DNA of 64,000 bases from Agrypnia vestita (Eukaryota > Arthropoda > Insecta > Trichoptera > Phryganeidae): positions 41,366 to 105,365 of the forward strand of contig JADDOH010005157.1 in NCBI GenBank assembly GCA_016648135.1, given 5' to 3'. Both the position numbers and the translations under genes were made by a program. Below the pieces are notes generated by a model. It was not told the DNA's origin. It saw only the letters and a program-made list of their open reading frames with translations, and made no database searches. Shown here one piece after another: positions 44,702-55,609 of the stretch (positions are counted from its first letter, which is position 1; every line of letters begins with the position of its first letter).

Positions 44702-45467
44702 TAATGTATATTATACATATCTCACAGAAACGAAACTGTATTTATTATGTGTAAGTAGGTATAGAAGTCATTTGGGTGTACATAGGACTTATGACCTATC
44801 TTTATGGTTGGCTTAAGTGATCACTTTACACAATTGTAACATTCGCCATTTCCACCCATGATAGAATATACCATACTTATTCATTTTTTGGAAGTTGTAT
44901 ATATGTTCGAATTGCGTGGAAAGCTTTCATATATGAGTTGTAAGCGCCTTTCCATGCAGCCTGTACAAAGCCATTTTCATTTCCCTAAATCCTCACAGAT
45001 GTCGCTAATGAGAAAATCTACATTGATTGGAAATATACAAAAATTGGAAATAATATTTCCTGGCGTATCCTAGTGTAATGCAAGTATTCGGATGAATTTC
45101 ATTACACAATAAAGTATATTGCTCTCAAAATTCCGTAAAAAATCAATGTAGATTTTCTCATTAGCGACATCTGTGGGTATTTAGGGAAATGAAAATGGCT
45201 TTGTACAGGCCGCATGGAAAGGCGCTTACAACTCATATGTGAAAGCTTTCCACGCAATTTGAACATATATACAACTTCCAAAAAATGAATAAGCATGTTA
45301 TATTCTATCATGGGTGGAAATGGCGAATGTTACAATTGTGTAAAGTGATCACTTAAGCCAACCATAAAGATAGGTCATAAGTCCTATGTACACCCAAATG
45401 ACTTCTATACCTACTTTCCCATAATAAATACAGTTTCGTCTCTGTAAGATATCTATAATATACATTA
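44702..45467. repeat. Large foldback with 327-bp arms (family A)
   Basis: Left arm 44702-45028 and right arm 45141-45467 are equal in length and mostly identical in inverted orientation, around a 112-bp spacer. Each arm is a complete family A unit from TCTCWSWRAMACGAAACTG to TAATGAGAAAATCTACATTG. The two similar 70-codon frames in the arms are artefacts of the repeat. Sits inside the hAT element. Confidence 0.88.
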
Positions 45468-45899
45468 ATTGATTAATAATGTCTCTGTGACATAAATCCA
45501 GCACTGTTCTGAAAGACTTGAACAAACTCAAAATATTCTATAAGGTAATCTTTTTTGTTATCAAAATAGGGTTCCGCCAAGAAAATTATGAGCAATTAGG
45601 GTTCCATGGCAAAAAAAAAAAACTGGGAATCTCTGGTTTAGGAAGACGACATCCTTGCTTAAGAATCTGAGGCAATGATTCAGGAAGATGAAAGACATCG
45701 TGGCTAAAGAATCCGAGGCAATGGCTTAGAAAGACAAAGGACATCCTACCTTTAGAATCTGAGGCACTGATTCGGGGAAACGAAGGACATTTTGGCTAAA
45801 GAATCTGAAACAAAGGCTTAGGAAGATGAAGGACATCCTGCCTTAAGAATCTGAGGCAATGATTTGGGAAGACGAAGGATATCGTTCCATCCCAATGGT

Positions 45900-46015
45900 A
45901 CGAGAAATTCAAAGTAGAACCGCAAAGCTGCTGCTTATAAGATTATAATGCGCAAAGTGGTCGCCAACGTGGGATAACCAGACAAATACTAGAAGAAGAA
46001 GGAGTAATCTTGACA
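45900..46015 (+). pseudogene. End of the LINE that seeded the minisatellite
   Basis: After the last unit a frame gives KAAAYKIIMRKVVANVG and stop, like the LINE ending L(F/K)AA..K.RIAMMIANVRNG that follows GRRRTSWLKNLRQWF in this family. An AGAAGAAGAAGGAG tail follows (about 45990-46003). Confidence 0.5.
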
Positions 46016-46564
46016 AACTTGAATTCGAGATAAAATGACCAACAGTAATTTAAAACTCGCGTCATTGAGTTGAAAGTATTATTGACAGTTGGTTTACCTT
46101 GAGTAATCACGTCTTATGTTAATATGACCTATTCCAACTCTTGTAATATTAAACGAACTCGTAAACTATTTTGTAATACTGACGCTAAAATTCCTACATG
46201 AGAAGCGCTTTTGAGTACACCTCTCAAATACGGATACAAGCACAGAGGGATCGCATTAAGCCCTATTCAAATATAATACCACATTAATTAAATTGCTGAT
46301 AAACTTTCATTGCTTCATACCCTCGGAAGCCGGACACTACATTTGATCAAAATAGTCGTACATACGTTATATAAATTTGGTTTTAACTGGTGGATTTAAG
46401 AAAAAAAGTAATTTTAGATATTTTTAAATGAATTATTGTTATTTATTTGAATTATTATTTGAAAAAAATTAAGTTAAATAAGATCTTTTCAAAATTATAC
46501 AATAATTATAGAATTATAATTTTTTTTAAAGTGTATTATCAAATTTTGCTTGCTGCTTTAAATA

Positions 46565-47464
46565 TGTTAGAATACTATCGAAGGACGATCTATAGCAATC
46601 CACAACATTCGGGAAATGCCTGGAACCGAGAAACGACTAGCGCCTTCTCCTAAACATTAGAATAATCTAGAACGTACAAAAATACCAGCATTTGGGTATA
46701 ATAGGCATGTTGACAGATTTTGAAATAACATTCTATATTGTAGGTACACGTGTACTATTACCGAAAATAACATTATTTCAGTAATTAACTAAGTTTTTAC
46801 GCAAATAATTGCATTTTCATCTACATATTTTAAATTTCGCGCAAAAACGCCCGAGGCTGTCATTTCGTCGACGTGACGTCAGTCCTCAGTAAACATTGCA
46901 TTTTGTCTATGGAAACGGTTCAAGTACACGGTGATGGGTACTGAGGAGTGACATCATTCGCCCTGATCGATGTTTCAGTTAAAATGGCAGATTGCACAAT
47001 TTTATACATTTATTTTATTGAAAATTATATTATTAATCTCAATGTGTATATTAAAACTGGATAATTTTTTAGAATCCTTTTAAAACATTTTCTTCTCAAA
47101 AATAACTTTTTCTTTAATTCTTTAATACTGTCATCATGCCTATTATGGAACTAATACAGTTCAGCTGTCGTGTTTTTGACATTTCGTTTTAGCGACAAGC
47201 GAAATAATCGAGCAAAGTATCTCATTGATGAAATAAACCAGGGCGACTTCTATTTGCGAGAATTGAATATTCAACGAGCGATAACTACGTATTACCCAGC
47301 GATAATAACGAGTTGATATACGAGTGATATGTTGCGAAATAGTGTAAATTAGAAAATATCATTTAATTCGTGGTTAGTGACATAAGTACATTAAATAATT
47401 ATTTAATCATTAATTTACAAATCACTACTTAACTTTCGGTGTTTTCATTTGTCCTCCCGTGACA
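46565..47464 (+). mobile_element. Solo LTR carrying a nested MITE
   Basis: Starts TGTTAGAATACTATCG and ends TCCTCCCGTGACA. It shares GAATTGAATATTCAACGAGC, AGCGATAATAACGAG and the TTTTCATTTG end with the LTR at 10939-11530. Without the MITE at 46701-47143 it would be about 455 bp. The target duplication is not clear. No internal region. Confidence 0.65.
46701..47143 (-). mobile_element. 443-bp TIR element, copy 2, inside the LTR
   Basis: Reverse-oriented match to 17589-18028. Ends ATAGGCATGTTGACA and TGTCATCATGCCTAT are inverted repeats. TA lies on both sides (46699-46700 and 47144-47145). The LTR continues across it in register with the 57-kb LTR, which lacks the insert. Confidence 0.75.
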
Positions 47465-47989
47465 AAATACACCTACATACGAAATGTTCCGGAAAACGTA
47501 AAAATCCAAGCGGAGAATCCACAGATTTGATTATGATTAACAGATTTTAATTATGTAAAAATATAAATTATTTGATAAATAAAAAACATATACTCATATA
47601 GAAATATCAATAAGCTATGGATAATGAACTATAAATATTTTATATCATTTTTCGAGGCTTAGGTTTCTTAAATAAAACCATCACAGATACAATTCAATCC
47701 AGAAGAAACACAAGTTGTATATACTAGTACTCACTGAAATGTCGAATTAATTATATACAAATAGATGAATATGTATTCTACGTATATTATATACATATGT
47801 ATGAATTTATATATATTTATATTTTCAGTATCTCGATCGCATACTTTGATCTCAGAAGCCTATATCTAATACTGGAAATCATACGTATTATGTATGTTAT
47901 GTACCTAGTATATTGTAGATTCCTTATCAGGATAGCCGTAAATTCTGACATGTTAAATCAATGTCTCAAAGAAATATAAACAAGTGGTT
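47465..47989. other. Non-coding stretch, nothing recognised
   Basis: AT-rich with ATACATATGTATG-type low complexity around 47780-47830. Confidence 0.35.
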
Positions 47990-48240
47990 GTTTTCTGTGT
48001 GTAGTTTTCTGGGATGTTCTGCCGTGTATATATGACCTCTCTGGCCGATGTTTCAGATCCCATTGCAGGGTCCATCATCAGGGCTGATGTGATGAGTGTG
48101 TGTTAAAGTGTAGGTTAAGTATTACCTGGGAATACCATACCGAAGTCAGGGTGTGCTCTTGTGTTAGGTTAAATACTGGATTGAAGCAACGTGTCAATGG
48201 AATTAAAGTAAATAGTATTAAGAAGTGTTTAATTCTTTCA
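47990..48240 (-). repeat. Hammerhead-bearing repeat, relative of 12291-12412
   Basis: TTCTGTGTGTAGTTTTCTGG, GTTCTGCCGTGTATATATGA and CATTGCAGGGTCCATCATCA match the 12-kb block. The right side (TAAAGTGTAGGTTAAGTATT) has no match in the window. Confidence 0.55.
48044..48084 (-). ncRNA. Hammerhead-like ribozyme motif
   Basis: Minus strand: stem I GCC (48084-48082), CUGAUGA (48081-48075), extra U, stem II GGACCC/GGGAUCU with one bulged A, GAAAC (48054-48050), AU, C at 48047, stem I GGC (48046-48044). Stem III is weakened (ACAU instead of ACGU in the 12.4-kb relative). Confidence 0.5.
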
Positions 48241-48544
48241 ATTTATAAAACGTTTTAAAAACAGCGAGTAGGTACAATCAATAACATGTATATTAATTAT
48301 CCAAACTGGATTTATATAAAGTTAAAATGTAGCGAAAAATATTTGGCAGTAGTCTTAATTATAAGTTCTTATAAAATATTAGATACGTAGCAAGATATGA
48401 GGGACCCATATTTTCCAAAGTTGGAGAGAGTCCTGCAAGATTTATGATGTGTACGTGAGTCTATGCGCTCTCCATATAAATGTCCTTCTTTGAATAAAAC
48501 GTTCCTAAGGATAATCAAATTTATCACCTAAATCAGGGAGATTA

Positions 48545-48645
48545 ACAGGGCCGCTGCAGCGCCTCTCATGACAGCCAGAATATTCGGGAGAGTTATTGGT
48601 CTGATGCTCAATGGTGGCGCATCAGAAATTAGGAATCTAATATAT
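48545..48645 (+). pseudogene. Possible R1-type LINE fragment
   Basis: A frame reads EINRAAAAPLMTARIFGRVI, GLMLNGGASEIRNL. It faintly resembles the region of R1-like LINEs with A...AL.RLMPN.GG.....R. Short and weak. Confidence 0.2.
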
Positions 48646-49139
48646 CTTAATCACCATAAACTTGGGTTCCGAATATGGAGAATCAGCAAGACCTGCAAAT
48701 AAGATAATCGTTACTAATTTTTAAGTGGTTGTTGCTAATTAAATAAGTAGAAAAACTAGCCATTACTTGGGTGAGAAAGGTGGCTTGAAAGAGAATAAAC
48801 GTACTCAGAAATGGAAATCAGACTTCTTCCTAGTCCTCGACAAAAAACCACGCCATCGTGCAAAAAAACTTTTTTATGTTTTATCTTTGATATGTTTTAT
48901 ATCCTTGTGACCGTGAATTGAATACAGAAACATAATACGGTCACAAGATTCTAAAACGATAAGACATAAGCATATCAAAGTGCGCGTAACGATCAATGCT
49001 TAAATAATATTTTCGTATTTGTATTTTATTTTTTAAAGATCGTAAACGTTGAAAAAAAATAATTTAAAAAAAATGGGATAGAAAATACGAGAGCTGTCCC
49101 ATTTAGATTTAGCCTGACTAGGGCGAAAATGATGTTAAT
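48646..49139. other. Non-coding stretch, nothing recognised
   Basis: No repeat end, frame or RNA recognised. GTGACCGTGAATTGAATAC and GAATACAGAAACATAATACGG with GTCACAAG give a weak inverted pair around 48909-48950. Confidence 0.3.
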
Positions 49140-49790
49140 ACTGTAATTATTATTTTTATTTATTTAATTTTATTTTATTCGGTCATTCAACAGGGAGACA
49201 TTATTGCTTGGTAAGACATAATACAGAAAAATAGGATGACACAGATTAGACATAATTATAGATAAGTCAATTTGATATGAATTACAGATAAATCAATTTT
49301 ACAGATTCATTAAACGGATTGTTCCTAATTTAACCTTAACATAAACATAAATATAAAAGGTTTTGTAATGTATAATGCACATAACAGCGAGGGAAACGAG
49401 TTTCTAGTATCTGCCTCACCATATGACGATACTCTTCATATTTAGTATTAAAAATATCTATTGAATTCAAAAGGTAAATATAATTAGAACATATGCGTGG
49501 GATGGAACAGGATTGGTATAAGTTGAAGGGGAAAAAAGGTACCTCTGTCTAGTAGGTCGGAGTCAAACGTGGAAAGATAGCAAGCAGGTGATTTCAGGAG
49601 AATCAATAAGGTTATAAATTATTTGGAAAATGAAGGTTGGTTTGACAATATTCGCCTGTTTTCAAAAGAGTCCAATTTATGAAATTGTGTTGGGTCCAAA
49701 TAGTTAAAATTCAAATAAAATTTGTTGTTAATATGTTTAAGAAATGTTAGTGTGTACTCCAACTCTTTAAAGTTGACAGAAGCAATACCA
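49140..49790 (-). mobile_element. Probable LINE 3' region, minus strand
   Basis: TTTATTTATTTAATTTTATT at 49154 followed by CGGTCATTCAACAGGGAGAC reads on the minus strand as a 3' UTR end with an A-rich tail. Upstream (to 49790) no clear ORF2 frame was recognised. Confidence 0.35.
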
Positions 49791-50068
49791 GAGATAAACG
49801 AGCGGAAGCGACAAGCGGTGATTCAGTGTGGCCAGCGAAATACATTGCGAAAGAACCTATCGAGCGCTCGACAGTGAATTTGTGTGCTCACAGTCGTGCG
49901 AATATTCTGGAAAGACGAGTGTAAAGTGTTCCACAGATGAGTGAAAAGCGTGAAATTAGGCCTAATTACATGATTCTGAGCCAATTAAACAATTTTTTAA
50001 TGTTCTAATAATGTCCTATTAATGACTTAAGAAGTGACTGGTGTTTTATGGTATTTTAACCGGTGACA
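49790..50068 (+). repeat. LTR-like 3' half
   Basis: GTGTAAAGTGTTCCACAGAT and GTGAAAAGCGTGAAAT, then TGACTTAAGAAGTGACTGGT, end ACCGGTGACA at 50068. The layout matches the 3' halves of the other LTRs (AGTGTTCCACAGA is also in the 420-960 block, complement strand). The 5' half is missing or too diverged. Confidence 0.4.
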
Positions 50069-50764
50069 AACTAACCGTTATTTGAGATTTGTATGTGATT
50101 GGCAATCAATTTTTTGCAACGAGCAACCATTGGAACTAGACAGAAATTATATCTTAGTTATCTATCTAAATAACTGTACCGAAAATAACTGGTTAAAATA
50201 ACGGTTTAACCATCACTACCCGCTTGTTGAAATTGCATACTTATTTAACTATTCATTCATCAATCAATATATGGCGGTCAATTATGAATTTATTTTTAAT
50301 ATACATTGCTCGATATTTTTTTTACACTTTTTGTGCATTTTGAGTTTAAAAGTGCCAGGCGCCACTGGTTAAATATCCTCTGCAGAACAACTTTAATTTA
50401 ATTCTACCGTTGGTCGTCCAGATGCTTTCTTACATTGAAATACTCACCGGCCTTAGTAAAAAATTGGAGTATGCAATCAAAAATTATATTGAAATTAATG
50501 CAAATCAGTTAGTCGTCGATCAGTGTGATATTACCATAGCGCAAAATGGACGTAATATTGTGGTATTTACAGTGACATATTTTCTTATTTTCTGAGGTTT
50601 GTTTAACACGATATTTCCCATTAAGTGGCAAACGAAGACAATGTAGAAAAATATGACTCATTTTGTAACCATGGATAAGGTTTTAAAATTGTAGCATTAC
50701 ACTTTTCATAAAATGTTGTTATAAATGAATTAACAATCGGCAGGACATATCGCTTGATAGAATG
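50069..50764. other. Non-coding stretch, one unrecognised frame
   Basis: A 61-codon frame at 50410-50595 has mixed composition and no motif. Otherwise AT-rich filler. Confidence 0.3.
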
Positions 50765-50965
50765 ATATCAGATGGGCGACACGAATATTGAAGTGGAAGC
50801 CATGAACAAATAAAAGAGATGGACCGACGACATTATATCGATTGCTGGTGGCGCGAATGGCGGATGCGAAGGGGTCAAGATAGAGAGAAGTGAAAGAAGT
50901 TGGAAGAGGCCTATATCCGGCAGTGGAAAGAAGAAGGTTTTGAAAGAAGACACAAACATGGTTTC
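50765..50965 (+). pseudogene. RTE-like LINE C-terminal tail, three frames
   Basis: RWATRILKWKP with stop and TNKR in one frame, RWTDDIISIAGGANGGCEGV in the next, and LEEAYIRQWKEEGFERRH in the third. Together they follow the RTE ending RWATRILEWRPRTGKR...GRPPTRWTDDI...WK.LEEAYIQQW. Same subfamily style as 41320-42565. The minus-strand 75-codon frame is a shadow. Confidence 0.7.
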
Positions 50966-51236
50966 AATACCAGTTATCAATTGAAAATTTTCCATTATTA
51001 GTCAGATCATTATTTCAAACACGTTACCCATTATTTTCGTCATTTGCAAAGTGCCGATTTTTTTCTATACCCTCAAATTAGTTCGAAGGCTGGCGACTTT
51101 TTTCTGAATTAACTGGATAGTCAAGAATATGTCCTTGTAGATGAGTGGCAATATTTAAAACAAAAAATATATATGTATTTTACGAAAACTAACTTATAAT
51201 ATTATATCATAATTTGAGCGTGCAGGGGAAAATGTG

Positions 51237-51345
51237 TGAAAATAGACGAGCAAAAGCGGTTTACCAGAATAGAAAAGCGCAGCTTTCTATATTCTTTGTA
51301 TACTCCTACGGAAAAATGGTTAGTTATTTATTTGTTAAAGTTTAT
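51237..51345 (+). pseudogene. Diverged end of the RTE-like LINE at 31150
   Basis: AKAVYQNRKAQLSIFFVYSY, GKM aligns with AKVVCQDRRAWRSILSAYPC, GEM of the 31-kb copy. GTTAGTTATTTATTTG resembles its (TTAG)n tail. Confidence 0.6.
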
Positions 51346-51899
51346 AAATAAATATTTAATTTTCAACTTAATTGGGTAGTTATTCGAACAAAAGGGTTTG
51401 CAATACCATATAACTTCCAGAAATCGTATTTTGGTTGTTTCTTTGCTTGAAGTTTGAAAAATATTTTAAGTCATCACACATTTAAAAAATCTAAAAATTA
51501 TCCGAATTATAGTCATGTAAAGCTAGCGTGATTGGTTCATTTTTAAAAGAATAAAGGAAAGGAAAAAGGAAAAAAAAAATAAAGGAATTTAAGAGTAGTG
51601 ACTCAAACAAGAAACCTTCTTCACTTTAACATTGGACAGTAGCTCTCCCCTGGCTCCAGCTCTCTGAAGCACCTCCGTGTTGCTGACCACATCGGTCCAC
51701 GGTATTTCATATTTCGGATGCTGCCAACCGATTCGTCACAATAACTAACATTCCACCCATGTTTCACAGCCATGCTTAACTTTTTTTTGACTTAACTTAT
51801 AGTTGACTTATTTTAATTTTTTCACTTTCAACGTTAATTCAATAGACAACCTTTAGCCAAAGTGGCTACGGCGATCGTTCAGTTTAAATTATCTTTATA

Positions 51900-52210
51900 T
51901 AATTTTTCTCACCGTACTGAGTTCTCGCCCATTATGACGAAAGCAATCATAATAACTAGGTAGAGACTTAATGTTTGGGTGCGATCGGCACAAGACCGCT
52001 GCACACGTCATTTCCGCCATGTCCGTCCTTTTTCGGCTGTTCCCGCCACAGCCTCAGCGGAGGCTTTATTTGCGTCGCCACTTCCGGGCCTGTGCCCACT
52101 TCCTGTTGGCCGTCACAACCGGAAACTCCGTCCCTCCCCGCGGCCCCGCGTCGCGCCGCAGGCAGCGTAATTCACCGCGGGTTTATTATGATCGTGACGT
52201 AATAAGTTGA
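51900..52210. other. GC-rich island with overlapping frames
   Basis: The most GC-rich piece of the window (CGTCCCTCCCCGCGGCCCCG, CGTCGCGCCGCAGGCAGCG). Three plus-strand frames of 63-79 codons overlap here; none has a known domain, and open frames are expected by chance in GC-rich DNA. It could be a CpG-type regulatory element or part of an exon. Confidence 0.3.
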
Positions 52211-52574
52211 TACAACATTTTTACGGGTTTGTATAATTGTCCCTTTGTATAAACGTGGAGGAGGAATTTACTTTATGCGACTGTGTCCCATTCATAAATA
52301 ATTCTGTATTTACATATACAATTATTTATTTGGTTCATTTTTATCCTCAATATAATCGTTAAAACCAATTAATAATAATATATAAATATTCATATATCTT
52401 AATTAACTGCAGTAAATCTACAATTTTACGTACCTCGATTTTTTTAATTGCTTACAGATATTATAAACATGAATAAATTATGGTGAGTTTTCACTTCTTT
52501 GAAATCGTCTTTCATTTTAATGTATTTCCTGCATTTTAAGGAAAAGTACTATAAAAAGCATAAAATAAACACAG

Positions 52575-52676
52575 GCCGCTGAGATGGAATTTCTACGAGA
52601 AATATTACAAGTTACCAGAAAAAACAGAATCAGAAATACTCAAATAAGAGAATGTCTCGAAGTAGAACCTTCGTAG
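52575..52676 (+). pseudogene. LINE ORF2 fragment (post-RT region)
   Basis: One open frame: AAEMEFLREILQVTRKNRIR, NTQIRECLEVEPS and stop. It matches the LINE segment AAEMRFLRRI.GVTRRDRIRN..IREELGVEP. It is in the opposite orientation to the adjacent RT fragment. Confidence 0.75.
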
Positions 52677-52748
52677 CCGTACACTAGGGTTGGCCTGAAA
52701 ACGGATTTGAATACTGCCAACTTTGCTCGCTGGCTGAGCTCCGCTTTT

Positions 52749-53440
52749 CTAAGTACGGGATAAGAGGAATTGAGTTACCTGGCTTGCGGCTCCTATCCTA
52801 TCTAATTCACTTTCTTGCTTTCTATCCTGAGATGTTATTACACCGAGGTATTTAAAACTGTTCATCCGTTTTAGACGTCTAATCTGGCACGTTATGTAAC
52901 ATTGATCTTCGCTTCTGCCGATCACCATGATTTCGGATTTATCAGCGCTCAACCTCACTCTGCGCGATTTGTTTCCTCGTCAAATTTGTCGATGGCTGTT
53001 TGTAACTCCTTTGGTGATTTTGCCAGCAAGGTGACGTTATCTACAAAAAAAATTATCCCCTCCACCACTCCCTCGATGTTCATTCCATTACGAGCAATAC
53101 TGTTTCGGCTGATTTTGTCCATAAATACCGGGAATAAGATAGGCGACATTGGACAACCTTGTCTGAACCCTGTTTTGAGGCCAATTCGCTTAACTTTCTA
53201 CCTACTATTATAACACAATTTTTGAATTTCTTATATATATGGGCTAGATTGATCCTAATAGATTGCCGTCTATACCATATTCCTGTAGGAAACTCCACAG
53301 TTACTGAGGCGAAACTCTGTCACGTGCCTTTTCTAAATCTAGAAATGCTATGTATATCGGCTTGGAAAACTCCTATGACTTTTTGATAGCTTTCTGCAGG
53401 GTGAATAACTATATGTTGTCCCTCTTCCGCTTCAGAACAT
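52749..53440 (-). pseudogene. LINE reverse transcriptase palm fragment (RTE-like)
   Basis: Minus strand, several frames: RKRDNI, then PIYIAFLDLEKARDRV (RT motif with F.DLEKA.D), QEYGIDGNLLGSI, KTGFRQGCPMSPILFPVFMD (RQGCP.SP.LF), GVVEGIIFFVDNVTLLAKSP where the catalytic F/YADD is FVDN, then MRLSADKSEIMVIG and FKYLGVITSQDRKQESELDR. Motif order is correct for a reverse transcriptase. Loss of the active-site Asp pair, stops and at least three frameshifts make it dead. The plus-strand frames are shadows. Confidence 0.88.
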
Positions 53441-54151
53441 TGCTCCTCCTGTGTTTTTCCCTCTGTGATGCTACGACATTTTATCTCCAGGATTCCAGCA
53501 AATATCGGAGTTAGTTAAATTCTGTCAAAATTCGTAACCTCCATGTGAAAACCAGATCATGAGAAAAATCAGTTATCAAAAATTGTCAGAAAACGAAAAC
53601 AGAACATAATGAAAGAAAATAGTAATTGATAGAAATAGAGTGTAAAAGAAACAGAATAAAAAAATAAACAACACGTCAGCTAAATTAGAAACCTATATAA
53701 AATAGTAAAATAGAAACAAAGTTGTAGTGACAAACAAAAAAAAAAAAATTACACTAAAAGCTATCATTCGCTTTCAAGCCACAACTAAAACAATTCTTCT
53801 TTATGGATACTCCATCTTATTAATATTTTTTTTATTTTTTTTTTATTTTGCCATTAATATTTTTTAAAGACTGGGTGATGGTATTTGCTTTATGTTGGAA
53901 TCTGAAATGTTGTCTAGTTTGTAAAATAGAGTTGTGAAGTACATATCCAACTTAAATAAGGGGGTAATTACATGTTCTTTTGTTCACAGGATACTTTAAA
54001 ATAAACATAAATTGTACAACTTATTGTAAACTATGCGGGTCTCAACACTTCTTCCAGCAAGACAAGGTATAGTCCAACTGAGAACAGGGGCGCGAACATT
54101 CTAGTGAGTTCAGATATTAAAAAAGTGGCGTTATTTTATATAATTTATTAT
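53441..54151. other. Non-coding stretch, nothing recognised
   Basis: A-rich segments (53540-53760) and T-rich runs (53820-53870). No feature recognised. Confidence 0.35.
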
Positions 54152-54200
54152 AATGATAAACTTATTTGGAAATACATATTTCCAAATAAAGTTTATCATT
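54152..54200. repeat. Near-perfect hairpin with 23-bp arms
   Basis: AATGATAAACTTATTTGGAA on the left and TTCCAAATAAAGTTTATCATT-type complement on the right, separated by a few bases (ACA). Confidence 0.8.
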
Positions 54201-54289
54201 TATCAAAATATTGTACTCGAACCCCATAGCGGCGAATATATGAATATATGATATTTTTATAAAATATTAAAATTTTCAGTGCTATCCGG

Positions 54290-54600
54290 ATTATTTATTT
54301 CACACTTCTAGTAAATTTTAAGTGATAAAATTTATCTTTAATTAAGTTTGTCTCTCGCCTAAGTGAAGAGTAGCATTTAAGAAACAAGAAAATGCAAAGA
54401 AATTGTAACGGTGCTGAATGTTTTCTGGAAGTTTCCAGGGAATTCGAGGGTCCCTCAGTCATTACGGACGTCGTTTGCAAGTTTAATTGCTCGGTCCATT
54501 AATACTGGATGCTGGAGAGCCCGCTGCTAACTTCTCACGGCTCCGGAAGAAGGATGGACCTTTTAAAACTCTGCCCTGTGTCGCGAGATAGTTAGATATC
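54290..54600. other. High-complexity island
   Basis: Contains GGAATTCGAGGGTCCCTCAG, CGGACGTCGTTTGCAAG and GCTCCGGAAGAAGGATGG. It matches nothing else in the window. Possible conserved non-coding element. Confidence 0.25.
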
Positions 54601-54871
54601 ATTCGCCGAACTTGAGGAAATGTATATGACATATCATCGTATAAACAACGGACACAAGGATATCAAAATGGATAAATAAATGGATTACATTGTAAAAATA
54701 CTTGAATATATTTATTATAAGATGTATTTTACGTGTATTTACGAAGGGTATAAAAGAAAAGGCAGCAATATACAAAAAAAAATAATGCAGTCATCGAGGA
54801 TTACTAATTTAGAATGCACTGAATTCGGTATTTTAAAGGAAATATTTTTATCACGCTGCAACAAGCATACC

Positions 54872-54912
54872 TAGGTTAGGTTAGGTTAGGTTAGGTTAGG
54901 TTAGGTTAGGTT
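54872..54912 (+). repeat. Interstitial insect telomere-type repeat (TTAGG)n
   Basis: About eight uninterrupted units of TTAGG (TAGGTTAGGTTAGGTTAGGT and onward). It directly abuts a LINE fragment at 54913. The TTAGG motif is the telomere repeat of most insects, including Lepidoptera. Confidence 0.9.
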
Positions 54913-55015
54913 CTGCAGAGACTTCGGTGCTCGTTATTCAGTCACTCTCTTCACATGACCTAGCAACCGGAGTATCTCAATTTTATAAAGTTTATGACAC
55001 TTAGCTCCTTAAACA
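54913..55015 (-). pseudogene. LINE C-terminal fragment joined to TTAGG repeats
   Basis: Minus strand: GAKCHKLYKIEILRLLGHVK, RVTE, stop, RAPKSLQN, then the frame runs into (CCTAA)n. It matches GHV.RM.E.RAPKSLLN of the LINE at 34061-34270. The coding region stops abruptly at the repeat, 40-50 codons before the usual end. Confidence 0.65.
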
Positions 55016-55417
55016 ATATATATGCCTCATTGCTGTAGTATAATAAGTATAGTCAATTGTTTAGAACCCGTATTTTTTATTATCTTACTTATTAATTATA
55101 TAATAATGAATTCCTGAAATAAATAAAAGAAATGTCATTGAAAAAAAAGCTATGAACAGATATAAAGATACATCAATTAATCTTCAATCATTTTTTCTGA
55201 TATCTATATTTGTAAATAATGAATAGATTGCTTATCAAAGCATGAACAAATCCGGTTTTGTAATTAGCTTACTATTTAAAGATTTACTTTACTATTTGAA
55301 GATTTACTTTACTATTTGAAGATTTTTTTAAATATAGACATCTCAAAAGACAACATTCGATTCTATTCTAGCATCTTAAATCTAATTCACGTATCGAGCT
55401 CACTATATATTTTTTTT
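55016..55417. other. Non-coding stretch with a short tandem repeat
   Basis: TTTACTTTACTATTTGAAGA is repeated two to three times at 55275-55325. Otherwise AT-rich. Confidence 0.4.
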
Positions 55418-55609
55418 TCTTAAAAAAAAATAAGAGATGCGAACACGGAATACATGTCACATCAATATTCTTACTATTCTCAAACCAAGTCAAAAGCCTG
55501 TGCTATGAAAAAAGGACTCACTTGCTGGTGTCCTGGAATGGGGTTCGAACCACCGACCACCAGATCACAAAGCGAGCGTCATGACCACCACAACAACAAG
55601 CTACTCAAA
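55418..55609 (-). mobile_element. tRNA-derived SINE, copy 3
   Basis: Minus strand: GAGTAGCTTGTTGTTGTGGT, B box GGTTCGAACCCC (55551-55540 region), AAGTGAGTCC, and GACATGTATTCCGTGTTCGC at the 3' part. The plus-strand T run at about 55410 is its A tail. Confidence 0.8.

Noticed and set aside
44858..45311. Two nearly identical 70-codon frames as a duplicated gene
   Set aside because: They are the same sequence in the two arms of a foldback and have no domain. Repeat artefact.
51971..52210. Overlapping GC-rich frames as a protein gene
   Set aside because: Three frames are open at once over the same GC-rich bases, which points to composition rather than coding selection.
52575..53440. LINE 5' inversion by twin priming
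   Set aside because: In twin priming the inverted 5' segment lies before the 3' segment in the element's direction; here the arrangement is the reverse.
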